Shown here piece by piece: positions 1 to 8,136 of a DNA stretch of 64,000 bases. The position numbers were made by a program, and so were the translations under genes. The stretch is taken from contig NZ_ATVA01000012.1 in NCBI RefSeq assembly GCF_000420485.1, forward strand, positions 434,001 to 498,000. Reading direction: 5' to 3'. The notes under the pieces are model-generated. The model had not been told where the DNA came from. It worked only from the letters and a program-made list of their open reading frames with translations, and made no database searches. How positions within the stretch are numbered: the first letter of the stretch is position 1; each line of letters begins with the position of its first letter. Origin of the DNA: Paucidesulfovibrio longus DSM 6739. GTDB taxonomy: Bacteria > Desulfobacterota > Desulfovibrionia > Desulfovibrionales > Desulfovibrionaceae.

Positions 1-1
1 C

Positions 2-136
2 GCGACGGTGCTGGCCGCGTCCTTCCTCTGCGGCGCGGCCCTGGGGGCGTTCGGCGGCAATCCGGACGCGACCGCGGCGGCCAACGGCGAGTATTGGCCC
101 GGAGCCTACATCGCCTCAATCTATCAAAGCTATTGA
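2..136 (+). CDS. C-terminal fragment of an unidentified protein
   Basis: An open frame enters from the left edge and ends with TGA at 134-136, giving the last 44 codons of a gene that begins outside the window. The visible peptide starts with an Ala/Leu-rich stretch (ATVLAASFLCGAALGAFGG) that could be the end of a membrane helix. A short polar tail ending in IYQSY follows. The stop lies 6 nt before the next start, so the two genes are probably co-transcribed. The fragment is too short to name a family. Confidence 0.5.
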   Translation, partial: ATVLAASFLCGAALGAFGGNPDATAAANGEYWPGAYIASIYQSY

Positions 137-142
137 GGCGGG

Positions 143-640
143 ATGGACATGGCCGAAAAACGTCGCACTCTGACAGGCTATCTGCTGATCGGCTCCCTGG
201 CCGTGAACCTGCTCCTGGGAGGATACTTCATCGCCGGGCTGCTGCGGCACCCCTTCCATCCGCCGAATCCTTTTGTCGGGCTGCCCAACCCGCACCAGAT
301 TTCCGCCGTGCTGCCCGAAGACAGCAGGCCCTTGATCCGCTCCGTTCTGGATGTTCACGAAGGCGAGGTGCGGACCGCCATGACGCGTCTCTTCACGACG
401 CAGAAGCAGGTGGCCGCAGCCATGCGGGCCGAGCCGTTCGATCCGGACCGCCTGCGCGCGGTCCTGGACGAGTATTCCGCGCGGCAGATGGATTTGATCG
501 TCGCGCACCAGCATACCGTGGCGGACCTCGTGGGCAGGCTGGACGCGCAGGGCAGGGCGAACGTGGCCGAGCTGCTCAAGCTTCCGCCGCCGCCGAAGAA
601 TTTCAAAGGCAAGTTTCCTCCTCCGCCGCCCCAGGATTAA
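143..640 (+). CDS. Periplasmic heavy-metal-resistance/CpxP-like protein
   Basis: 165 aa. An N-terminal hydrophobic segment (about residues 13-33) is an uncleaved anchor or signal. The rest is a helical, charged periplasmic domain with many Arg, Asp and His residues and a Pro-rich tail (PPPPKNFKGKFPPPPPQD). Size, topology and the helical 'R..L..VLDEYSARQMDLI' region resemble the CpxP/ZraP-like periplasmic metal-sensor group, but no diagnostic motif is certain. Two in-frame ATGs (143 and 149) are possible. The gene follows the truncated gene by 6 nt and ends just before a strong terminator. Confidence 0.6.
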   Translation: MDMAEKRRTLTGYLLIGSLAVNLLLGGYFIAGLLRHPFHPPNPFVGLPNPHQISAVLPEDSRPLIRSVLDVHEGEVRTAMTRLFTTQKQVAAAMRAEPFDPDRLRAVLDEYSARQMDLIVAHQHTVADLVGRLDAQGRANVAELLKLPPPPKNFKGKFPPPPPQD

Positions 641-650
641 GCATACTTGA

Positions 651-680
651 GACGCCCCGACCGACGGGGCGTCTTTTTTT
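651..680 (+). terminator. Rho-independent terminator after the metal-resistance-like gene
   Basis: A perfect 9-bp stem (GACGCCCCG / CGGGGCGTC) with a 5-nt loop is followed by a run of seven T. It begins 10 nt after the stop codon at 640. Confidence 0.93.
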
Positions 681-741
681 GCGCGTTCGACTCCATGAAA
701 CACATTGCGCGCAGCGCAGAACCAACGCGGAGGAAAACGAA

Positions 742-1185
742 ATGAGAATTGGAAAACGTGTCGGCGCGGCCATGCTGCCGCTGATCTTGGCGACGGGTCT
801 GTTCCTGTTGGCTCCGGCGGCCTTGGCGGGGCAGGGCGGGCCGGAAGGACCCGGCGGACACGGTCCTGGTTTCGGGCCCGGCATCGCCGTGGAGAAGATC
901 GACGCGGACAGCGACGGTCGGATCAGCCAGGACGAGATCAGCGCCTACGCGGCCCGGCAGGCCACGGAAATCGACACGGACAAGAACGGCAAGGTCAGTA
1001 TCAAGGAATTGCGCGATCTTGAGGAGCGTCGCCGCGAGGCCATGCTGGAAAAGCGGTACCGCGCCATGGACAAGAACAATGACGGCGTGGTCAGCGTGGA
1101 GGAATACGAGCAGGCGCTGAAGGCGCGGTTCGAGTTTGTTCCGGCGGGTCGCGGCGGTCCCGGCGACATGCCCCCCCGGCAGTAA
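742..1185 (+). CDS. Secreted EF-hand calcium-binding protein
   Basis: 147 aa from ATG 742, preceded by a GGAGG ribosome site. A signal peptide (MRIGKRVGAAMLPLILATG... ending near ALAG) is followed by a Gly/Pro-rich linker. Three EF-hand loops follow: DADSDGRISQDE, DTDKNGKVSIKE and DKNNDGVVSVEE, each with the Dx[DN]xDG/NG pattern and a position-12 Glu. It probably binds Ca2+ in the periplasm. The frame is open further upstream through the previous gene, but the ribosome site and signal peptide fix this start. It is monocistronic, with terminators on both sides. Confidence 0.88.
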   Translation: MRIGKRVGAAMLPLILATGLFLLAPAALAGQGGPEGPGGHGPGFGPGIAVEKIDADSDGRISQDEISAYAARQATEIDTDKNGKVSIKELRDLEERRREAMLEKRYRAMDKNNDGVVSVEEYEQALKARFEFVPAGRGGPGDMPPRQ

Positions 1186-1208
1186 GCAGGGGAGGATGGC
1201 CTTGATGC

Positions 1209-1248
1209 GGGCGGCGATGGGGAGAAACCCCGTCAGCCGCCCTTTTTT
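1209..1248 (+). terminator. Terminator of the EF-hand gene, overlapping the 3' end of the opposing kinase gene
   Basis: The arms GGGCGGC (1209-1215) and GCCGCCC (1236-1242) enclose an inner GGGG/CCCC pairing, and six T follow. It overlaps the last codons of the minus-strand kinase gene, whose stop is at 1233-1235. Confidence 0.8.
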
Positions 1249-2849
1249 CGCGTCGATCCGCCGTCCGTCGTCGAAGCGTCCGCAGACGCGGTTTCGGGCG
1301 GGCGGGCGTTTCGGGGAGGGGCGGACTCGTTGGCGGGGAAGGCGACGGTGATCACGGTGCCGCGCCGGTCCCCGGTACGCACGGTGATGGTCGCCCCGTG
1401 CGTCCGGGCGATGAGCGCGGCGGAGTACGTGCCCAGTCCGGTGCCGTCCTCCTTGCCGTGGGTGACGTACTTTTCGAAAAAGCGGCTGCGCACGGGCGCG
1501 GGCACGGGAAGGGCGTTGCGGATGGAGATGCGCGTGCGCGTTCCCCGCCGGATATGGACCTCCACCGCGTCGCCGGGCCGGGATGCCTCGATGCCGTTGA
1601 CCAGCAGGTTCCGGAACATGGTGCAGAGCAGCCCTTCCTCGCCTTCCAGCAACAATTGCTCCGTGCCCTGGACCTCGCGTCCGTCCAGGCGCATGCCCAG
1701 GCGCACCTTGCGCTGGAGCAGCAGGGGGCGCAGCTCGTCCTCCAGCCCGCAGAGCAGCTGCACCGCGTCCACGCGCCCGGCCCGCAGGCGGTAGATGCCC
1801 TTTTCCATCTTGAAGAGGTCGAGCTGGTGCCGGATCATGTCCAGCATGCGGTAGCCCGCCGCCTCGATGCGGTGCAGGCATTCCCGGTGCTCGTCCGTGA
1901 GCCCGCCCAGGCGCAGCATCAGCTCCGGATAGCCGATCACGAGGTTGAGCGAGGATTTCAGGTCGTGGCTGTTGATGCGCTCGACCTCCTCGCGGATCAT
2001 CTCCGCCTCGCGCCGCACGCGGACCTCCTCGGCCAGGCGGCGGTTCTTCACGGCCAGTTCGGCGCGCTTGGCCTCCAGCTGATGCGTGCGCGTGGCCACC
2101 ATCTGCTCCAGAAGCTCGCGGTGCGAGCGCAGCCACTGGTCGCGCTTTTCCACCTCTTCGAGCATGGCGTTGAACATGCCCACCAGCGCGCCGATCTCGT
2201 CGTCCGCGGCGTAGCGCACCCGCTCGGAATAGTCCTTGCCGTCGGCGATGGCGTTCATGGCTCCGTGCAGCCGTTGCAGGGGCGTGGTGATGCGCCGCTG
2301 GAAAAAGCGGATCAGCAGCGTGCTCAGGCCCAGGGCGGCCAGGAGGATGGGCACGGAAACGGCGAGCTGCCTTGCCAGGATCGACCACTGGCCGTCCAGG
2401 CTGCATCCGAGGGTCAACTGGCCGGAACTTTCCCGGCCGGAGCGGATCACGCGGCGGACCAGGAGATCGGAAAAGGACAGCTCGTGTCCGTCCGAAAGGG
2501 GCGGATTCTCTGCCTTGCCGGGCGCGCGGATTTCCGGGGGGAGCGTCCCGTAGGAGGCGAAGAGCGCGCCTTCGGAGTCGCGCACCGCAGCCCAGGTGAT
2601 GTGGGGCACGAGGCGCAGGGCCGCGAGATTTTCCGAGGCGGTCTGCGGGTCGTGGAAGTCCAGGGCCGCCGCCGTGGACGCGGCCATGATCTCTGCCAGG
2701 GCCTGGGTTTTCTGGAGCGTGTCGGTGCGGTAGCCGTGCATCTGGAAGAGCGTGTTCAGGGCCAGGGCCAGGATCAGGGCCAGGCCGGTCACGCCGAGGA
2801 CGACCGCGCCCAGCTTGCGGCCCAGGGGCATGCGCGCGAAGCGGTTCAT
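1233..2849 (-). CDS. HAMP-domain sensor histidine kinase
   Basis: 538 aa. Two transmembrane segments (about residues 13-35 and 160-185) flank a periplasmic sensor region of about 125 residues. A HAMP domain and a long coiled coil (about 235-290) follow. The phospho-acceptor is His295 in NSHDLKSSL, which varies from the usual HE[LI]..P. The ATPase has an N-box (NLLVNGIEAS) and a G-box (GTGLGTYSA). It is the last gene of a four-gene operon, overlapping the YfiR-like gene by 4 nt. The operon's response regulator, the first gene, is the obvious partner. Confidence 0.9.
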   Translation of the reverse strand: MNRFARMPLGRKLGAVVLGVTGLALILALALNTLFQMHGYRTDTLQKTQALAEIMAASTAAALDFHDPQTASENLAALRLVPHITWAAVRDSEGALFASYGTLPPEIRAPGKAENPPLSDGHELSFSDLLVRRVIRSGRESSGQLTLGCSLDGQWSILARQLAVSVPILLAALGLSTLLIRFFQRRITTPLQRLHGAMNAIADGKDYSERVRYAADDEIGALVGMFNAMLEEVEKRDQWLRSHRELLEQMVATRTHQLEAKRAELAVKNRRLAEEVRVRREAEMIREEVERINSHDLKSSLNLVIGYPELMLRLGGLTDEHRECLHRIEAAGYRMLDMIRHQLDLFKMEKGIYRLRAGRVDAVQLLCGLEDELRPLLLQRKVRLGMRLDGREVQGTEQLLLEGEEGLLCTMFRNLLVNGIEASRPGDAVEVHIRRGTRTRISIRNALPVPAPVRSRFFEKYVTHGKEDGTGLGTYSAALIARTHGATITVRTGDRRGTVITVAFPANESAPPRNARPPETASADASTTDGGSTRKKGG

Positions 2850-3421
2850 GGCCGGGCCTCCGGTCCGGCGTCCGCCGTGGCCTCGACCTCCGCCCGCTGG
2901 TTCGCGCCGTGCTCGGCCCCGCGCACGATGGCCAGCTCCAGCAGCCGGGCGCTCAGTCCGAGGCCCGCGCGCGAGGCGGCCGCGGGATTGGCCAGCAGGC
3001 GCAGGCGGCTGCCCGACGGAATGAAGCTGATGATGCCTCCCAGGTCCGCGAAGGCGCTGTTTTCGCCCACGGTGAGCACGGGCCGACCGCCGATTTGTTG
3101 CAGGACGGCCGCGGCCTCGCGGGGGTTATCGGTGTTCAGGTAGAGCACCTGGCAGTCTTCGGCGGGCCAGGCCACGAGCCGGAAGCGGGCGGGGTCCGCG
3201 TCCCGAAACCAGGGGCGCAGGGGAGCCGGGTTTGCCGCGGCGATGACAAAGGGCCGGCCCGGAGCGGGCCGGGCCGCCTCGGGCCAATGCACGTACTTGA
3301 CGATGCGCTGGAGAAAGAGCGCCCGAAGCTGTTCGGGAGCCATGGCAGGACCGGCCCAGGCCGGAGCGCAGCAGAGCAGCGCGAGCAGGACGGCGACCAG
3401 ACTCTTGCTCAGAAATCCCAT
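2846..3421 (-). CDS. YfiR-family (DUF4154) periplasmic protein
   Basis: 191 aa with a cleavable signal peptide ending near AWAGP. The motif 'LFLQRIVKYVHWP' at the mature N-terminus and 'NPREAAAVLQQIGGRPVLTVGENSAFADLGGIISFI' in the middle are typical of YfiR/DUF4154 proteins. In other bacteria these periplasmic proteins modulate a membrane-bound partner. Here it overlaps the receptor gene by 13 nt and the kinase by 4 nt, so it may relay receptor occupancy to the kinase. That relay is inference. Confidence 0.82.
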   Translation of the reverse strand: MGFLSKSLVAVLLALLCCAPAWAGPAMAPEQLRALFLQRIVKYVHWPEAARPAPGRPFVIAAANPAPLRPWFRDADPARFRLVAWPAEDCQVLYLNTDNPREAAAVLQQIGGRPVLTVGENSAFADLGGIISFIPSGSRLRLLANPAAASRAGLGLSARLLELAIVRGAEHGANQRAEVEATADAGPEARP

Positions 3422-5415
3422 GTGACCCTCAGCGTGGCCGACGAGTCTTCCTCAAGCAGGCCGAAGCCCTCCTGCGCGCCCAGAAGGTTCTTGCCGATCA
3501 GCGCCAGGCGCAGGTTTTCGGATATGCGCCAGGAAAGGGCCGCGTCCAGGTTGAAGCCTTCGGAGGGGGGGCCGGGCGGGTCGTCCTGGTAATAGAGCGT
3601 GGCGTCCAGGTTCAGGCTGGAGCTGAGCCGGGTCAGGGCCTGAAGCCGCGCCTCCAGGGATTCGTCGTCGAGAACCTGGTTGTCCCCGCGCGGCTCGACC
3701 CAGCCGCCGTTGAAGTCCTGGGCGATCCAGGCCAGGGAGGGGCGCAGGGTCAGAAAGGACAGGGCGTTCCATTCCAGGGCCGCCTCCATGCCCCAGGTGT
3801 GGCCGTCGAGCACGTTGGCCAGGGTGGCTTCCGTGGCGGCGTTGGAGAGGTCGATCCCGACGAGATCGTGATAATCGTTGTAGAAGAGGGAGATGTCCAG
3901 GTCGAGGTCCGCTGCCAGTCCGCTGCGCCAGCCCGCCTCCCAGGTCACGAGTTCCTCGGACCGGAGATCCTCGGATTCGTGCACGCGGATGTTGCGTCCG
4001 TCGTAGCGGACTTCGTAGTTGCCGCCGCGCCGCCAGTTTTCCGGGGAACGCACCGACCGGGACAGCGCGGCCCAGAGTACGTCCTCGCCGAGGCGCCAGC
4101 TCATGCGCACCGTGGGCTGAAGTTCCAGGCCCGCGCCGGAGCCGTCCAGCTTGAGTCCGAACACGAGCTGGAGCCGGTCGTCCAGCAGGCCGATCTGGTC
4201 CTGGCCGAAGGCGCTCCACTGCGTGGCGGAAAGGGACGGCTCGTCCGTGCTGATGAAGTCGCCGCTCTCGACCTCGTCCCAGATGTGCCGGACTCCCGCC
4301 CCCCACATCAGGCTGTGGACGCCCAGGGGGGAGGCCAGGTGCTGCGCCTCCGCGTCCAGAACGTGGACCCTGGCTTCCAGGCCGCCGAGGGTTTCCAGGG
4401 CGCTGGTGTAGGAGCTGCGGACCTTCCAGCCCGAATTGAGTCCCGTGGCCCGGTCCCAGACGAACTGGGCGTAGCCGCTGTCGTTCTCTCTGGTCTGGGT
4501 GAATCCGTCCTGGTTCAGCGCCCCGAAGTGTTCCTCCACGGCCGAGGCGGTGTACGCGGCCTGGATCGAGTATTCGTCCGTGGGCGCGCCGGTCCAGTCC
4601 GCGCGGGCGGACGCCGAGGCCCGCCGCCATTGGCGGGAGCCGCCCTGTCCGGGGCCGGGGCCGGGCCGGGTGAAGCCGCTGCCGTCCACGTAGCTCCCGC
4701 CCATTCCCACGCGCCAGGCCAGATCGCTGGCCGCGTCGGCTGTGGCGTTGCCGTCCGTCGCCCCTCCTTGCCCGGACCCGCCCAGGCGCAGCGTCTGCCC
4801 GGCGTCGCCGTTGCTGCCCACGCTGCTGACCCCGTGCACGCCCTGGGTTTCCGAGGCGCGCTTGGTCACGATGCTGACCACGCCGTTGAAGGAGTCCAGG
4901 CCCCAGAGGCTGGTGCCCGGCCCGCGCACGACCTCGATGCGGGCGATGTCGTCCAGGGGGATGTCCAGGCTGGACCAGAACACGCCGGAGTAGGTGGGGG
5001 AGGTCACGGGGCGGCCGTCCAGGAGCACGAGAAGGTTGTTCGAGAGCATCCCGTTGAAGCCTCGGGCGCCCACGGCCCATTTGTCCGCGTCCGTGTGGGA
5101 GACGTGCAGGCCCGGCACGAGCCGGAGCACGTCCGGGACGGAAAGCGCGCCGGAACGGCGGATGTCCTCCTCGTCGAACACGCTCACGGCGGCGGCCACC
5201 CTGTTCAGCGGTTCCGGGCGGCGCATGGCCGAGACGACCTCCACCTGAAGAAGATCTTCGAGGTCCAGGTCGTCGCAGGAAGAATCCTCCGCCCGTGCGG
5301 ACGGGGCGGCCAGAAGCAGACAGGCCAGAAGCAGAAAGGCCAGAAGCAAGCCGCACGCAAGCGGGACCGCAGGAAAGCGGGCAAGGGGAAAGAGGCGGGG
5401 CGGCTCCGGCCTCAC
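3409..5415 (-). CDS. TonB-dependent outer-membrane receptor
   Basis: 668 aa from a GTG start that overlaps the regulator stop (GTGA). It has a signal peptide, then a TonB-box-like region (DLEDLLQVEVVSAMRR). The plug domain carries RIEVVRGPGTSLWGLDSFNGVVSIVTK, and a 22-strand-type beta barrel ends in an aromatic residue (LRVTWDF). The ligand is unknown. Co-transcription with a two-component pair and a YfiR-like protein suggests it has a sensing as well as an import role. Confidence 0.92.
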   Translation of the reverse strand: MRPEPPRLFPLARFPAVPLACGLLLAFLLLACLLLAAPSARAEDSSCDDLDLEDLLQVEVVSAMRRPEPLNRVAAAVSVFDEEDIRRSGALSVPDVLRLVPGLHVSHTDADKWAVGARGFNGMLSNNLLVLLDGRPVTSPTYSGVFWSSLDIPLDDIARIEVVRGPGTSLWGLDSFNGVVSIVTKRASETQGVHGVSSVGSNGDAGQTLRLGGSGQGGATDGNATADAASDLAWRVGMGGSYVDGSGFTRPGPGPGQGGSRQWRRASASARADWTGAPTDEYSIQAAYTASAVEEHFGALNQDGFTQTRENDSGYAQFVWDRATGLNSGWKVRSSYTSALETLGGLEARVHVLDAEAQHLASPLGVHSLMWGAGVRHIWDEVESGDFISTDEPSLSATQWSAFGQDQIGLLDDRLQLVFGLKLDGSGAGLELQPTVRMSWRLGEDVLWAALSRSVRSPENWRRGGNYEVRYDGRNIRVHESEDLRSEELVTWEAGWRSGLAADLDLDISLFYNDYHDLVGIDLSNAATEATLANVLDGHTWGMEAALEWNALSFLTLRPSLAWIAQDFNGGWVEPRGDNQVLDDESLEARLQALTRLSSSLNLDATLYYQDDPPGPPSEGFNLDAALSWRISENLRLALIGKNLLGAQEGFGLLEEDSSATLRVTWDF

Positions 5416-6113
5416 CGCACCTCCTCCGGCAGGGCGAGCAGGTAGCCCCGGCCCCGGATGGTCTTGATGCTGACGGCCTCGCCGAGCTTCTTGCGCAGAT
5501 TGCTCATGTGCACGTTGAGCACGTAGTCGTCGAAATCCGGACCCCGGCCCAGGGCGCGGCTCATGAGCGCCTCGCGTTCCACGACCATGCCCGCGCTCTG
5601 GAGCAGCAGCTCCAGGATGCAGAACTCGGCGGCGGTGAGGCGCAGGGGGCAGCCGTCGAGCACGGCGCTCTGGGCTCCGGGCACCAGCTCCAGCGTGCCC
5701 AGGCTGAGCCTCTCGGCGGGTCTGGATTTGCCTCCCGCCGTTTCGGACGTGCGCACGCTGCGGCGCAGGACCGCGCGGATGCGCGCCACCAGCTCGCGCA
5801 GGGGGAAGGGCTTGGGCACGTAGTCGTCCGCGCCCATTTCCAGACCCACGACCCGGTCGATCTCCTCGCTGCGTCCGGTGAGCATGATCACGGGCAGGGA
5901 GGACTCCGTGCGGATCTTGGTCAGCACGTCGAAGCCGTTCTGGTCCGGAAGCATCACGTCCAGCACGGCCAGCGCGTACTCCTCGCGGCGCAGTTTGCGC
6001 AGTCCTGCGGCCGCAGTGTGGGCCATGTCCAGGCTGAAGCCTTCGGACTTGAGGTAATTCTCAAGCAGTCCGCAGAGTTCCGTGTCGTCGTCGATGATCA
6101 GAATGCGGTCCAT
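5412..6113 (-). CDS. OmpR/PhoB-family response regulator
   Basis: 233 aa from ATG 6113, which has AGGGA upstream. The receiver domain has the acidic pocket DDD (8-10), phospho-acceptor Asp52 in LAVLDVMLP and a conserved KPF. The C-terminal winged helix has LRLTAAEFCILELLL and a terminal RGRGYLL. It heads the receptor/YfiR/kinase operon. CTCAAT repeats just upstream are candidate binding sites for this protein. Confidence 0.92.
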   Translation of the reverse strand: MDRILIIDDDTELCGLLENYLKSEGFSLDMAHTAAAGLRKLRREEYALAVLDVMLPDQNGFDVLTKIRTESSLPVIMLTGRSEEIDRVVGLEMGADDYVPKPFPLRELVARIRAVLRRSVRTSETAGGKSRPAERLSLGTLELVPGAQSAVLDGCPLRLTAAEFCILELLLQSAGMVVEREALMSRALGRGPDFDDYVLNVHMSNLRKKLGEAVSIKTIRGRGYLLALPEEVR

Positions 6114-6171
6114 ACCATTCCCTTTTTCAGTCAACATATACGTTTCGCAGTGCTGTAAAAACAAAAACACC

Positions 6172-6209
6172 CTCAATTAGTCTCAATCAACATTAAGAAT
6201 CATTGAGAC
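6172..6209. promoter_or_regulatory. CTCAAT direct repeats plus inverted repeat upstream of the response regulator
   Basis: CTCAAT occurs at 6172-6177 and again 10 bp later within GTCTCAAT (6180-6187). The inverted copy ATTGAGAC is at 6202-6209. Two direct half-sites about 10 bp apart are the usual spacing for OmpR-family regulators. The site lies 59-96 bp upstream of the regulator start, in the divergent intergenic region shared with flagellin. Confidence 0.5.
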
Positions 6210-6358
6210 AAAGAGAGGAGAACCGTTTCGCCCTCGGGTGCAACATGTATCCCCCATGAACGCAGCGACCTCCTGCTGCGTATACGTGGGCAGAAGGGAC
6301 TTCCGTCGGATGCGGAAGACTCGAATGCAAGGATGCATACATCATCAAGGAGGACGAC

Positions 6359-7216
6359 ATGTCTCTGGTAGTCAACAACAACCTCATGGCCAACTCGGCG
6401 TCGCGGTATCTTACGGATGCTTACAGCGCGCTGAGTTCCTCGACCGAGAAGCTCTCCTCGGGCCTGCGCATCAACTCCGCCTCGGACGACGCGGCGGGGC
6501 TCGCGGTGCGCGAGCTGATGCGCTCGGACATCTCCACCCTCAGCCAGGGCGTGCGCAACGCCAACGACGGCATCTCCATGATCCAGACCGCGGACGGCTC
6601 CCTCTCGGTGGTCGACGAGAAGCTCATCCGCATGAAGGAACTCGCCGAGCAGGCCGCCACGGGCACGTACACCTCGTCGCAGCGCATGATCATCGATTCG
6701 GAATACCAGGCCATGGCCTCGGAAATCACCCGGATCGCCTACTCCACGGACTTCAACGGCATCTACCTGCTCAACGGCAACCTTTCCGCAGACGGGCTGA
6801 CCGTGCATTTCGGCACGGGCAACGACTCCGCCGAGGACAAGTACGCCGTGGTCATCGGCAACTGCACCGCCTCCGCCCTGGGCATCGGCAACTCCAGCAC
6901 CAAGAATGCCGGGTACACCGTCTCCACCCAGGCCCAGGCCCAGGCCGCCCTGGAAGCCCTGGACGCGGCCATCACCTCCAAGGACAACATCCGCGCCAAT
7001 CTGGGCGCCATGGAAAACCGCCTCTCCGCCACCATCACCAACCTGGAGATCCAGGCCGAGAACCTGCAAGCCGCCGAGTCCCGCATCTCCGACGTGGACG
7101 TGGCCACGGAGATGACCAACTACACCAAGCAGCAGATCATCACCCAGTCGGCAGTGGCCATGCTCTCCCAGGCCAACTCCCTGCCGCAGATGGCGCTCTC
7201 GCTCATCGGCGGCTAG
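6359..7216 (+). CDS. fliC: Flagellin
   Basis: 285 aa behind a strong AGGAGG site. The conserved N-terminal D0/D1 helices (SLVVNNNLMANSASRYL ... LSSGLRINSASDDAAGLAVRE) and C-terminal D1/D0 (NLQAAESRISDVDVATEM ... LSQANSLPQMALSLI) are both complete. The variable central region is short, about 80 residues. It is transcribed alone, with a terminator downstream and the sigma-factor operon starting 350 bp later. Confidence 0.96.
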   Translation: MSLVVNNNLMANSASRYLTDAYSALSSSTEKLSSGLRINSASDDAAGLAVRELMRSDISTLSQGVRNANDGISMIQTADGSLSVVDEKLIRMKELAEQAATGTYTSSQRMIIDSEYQAMASEITRIAYSTDFNGIYLLNGNLSADGLTVHFGTGNDSAEDKYAVVIGNCTASALGIGNSSTKNAGYTVSTQAQAQAALEALDAAITSKDNIRANLGAMENRLSATITNLEIQAENLQAAESRISDVDVATEMTNYTKQQIITQSAVAMLSQANSLPQMALSLIGG

Positions 7217-7275
7217 CTCCCGGACGCTCCGCGGCGGGCTTCCCCAAGCCAACCGCCGCGACTCCTTAGTCACCA

Positions 7276-7307
7276 GAGGCCCGGCTTCCCCCGGGCCTCT
7301 CCTTTTT
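7276..7307 (+). terminator. Terminator after flagellin
   Basis: A 9-bp perfect stem (GAGGCCCGG / CCGGGCCTC) with a 6-nt loop is followed by TCC and five T, 60 nt after the flagellin stop. Confidence 0.88.
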
Positions 7308-7566
7308 GCCCGGCGGGAAATTCCTGCCTTCCCCGGCCAGGGAAGATTTTTCCCCCGCGCAAAACCGCAGCAAGACATGGCCCGAATCAGGCCGTTGAAG
7401 CTGTTTTTTCATCAAGATCGACGAATGCAGCTTGATGTTGACATGCAAAGCTTTGTCTTAGCTTTGTGAACAGCGAATACAAGTGAACGAAAGCAAATTT
7501 TCTTTAACTATCCATTAACATGCATCGGAATCAAGGTTGCTTCTGTCTTCCTGTCAGGAGGGCGCA
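7308..7566 (+). promoter_or_regulatory. AT-rich leader/promoter region of the sigma-factor operon
   Basis: This gene-free stretch is markedly more AT-rich than its neighbours. It contains AGCTTTGT twice, at 7449-7456 and 7460-7467 (11-bp phasing, one helical turn), and further AT tracts to 7530. No clear -35/-10 or sigma-28 pair can be assigned. The repeated octamer may be an activator site. Confidence 0.35.
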
Positions 7567-8136
7567 ATGCAACAGATCGCCAAAAACGAATTGTATTGGA
7601 AGACGAAGAGTGCAGATACGGCGCTTTTCGAGAAGTACACCGATCATATAAGGCGCTGCATAGCTTCTTTTTATAGATCGGTCGGTCGCAGCTACTCCCA
7701 AAACGAAATAGACGAGGTCTTTCAGGAAGCGGCCTGCAAGATCATCAGGAACGGATATGCGCTTCGGCACGATGCCCTGCGCAGCTCCATGCCCACCTGG
7801 CTCGGACTCATCGCCCGCACCACGGCCATCGATCATCTGCGCAAGAGCCGGGAAACGGTGGACCTCGACGTGGAGCTGCTCGCCGTGGACGAGGATTTCG
7901 ACGCGGCGCTGGAGCCGCTGCCCATCCCGCCGGGCGTGCTCACGGACCGCCAGCGCGAGGTTCTGGATCTCTATTTCTGCGAGGGCCTGGAAGCCGCTGA
8001 AATCGGCGAGCGCCTCGGCATCGAGCCGCGCACGGCCCGGAGCATCAAGCACCAGGCGCTCAAGCGTCTGCGCCGCCGGATGCGGCTGGACGCCGGATTC
8101 AACGAACGGATCAATTCGGGGAGGCGGTTCTCATGA
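7567..8136 (+). CDS. ECF-type sigma-70 family RNA polymerase sigma factor
   Basis: 189 aa. ATG 7567 follows AGGAGGG. The region-2-like helix has EIDEVFQEAACKIIRN ... TWLGLIARTTAIDHLRKSRE. Region 4 has LTDRQREVLDLYFCEGLEAAEIGERLGIEPRTARSIKHQALKRLRRRM. Regions 1 and 3 are missing, as in ECF factors. The stop overlaps the flgD start (ATGA), so it is translated with the flagellar genes and may control this or another flagellar promoter. No anti-sigma gene is adjacent. Confidence 0.85.
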   Translation: MQQIAKNELYWKTKSADTALFEKYTDHIRRCIASFYRSVGRSYSQNEIDEVFQEAACKIIRNGYALRHDALRSSMPTWLGLIARTTAIDHLRKSRETVDLDVELLAVDEDFDAALEPLPIPPGVLTDRQREVLDLYFCEGLEAAEIGERLGIEPRTARSIKHQALKRLRRRMRLDAGFNERINSGRRFS

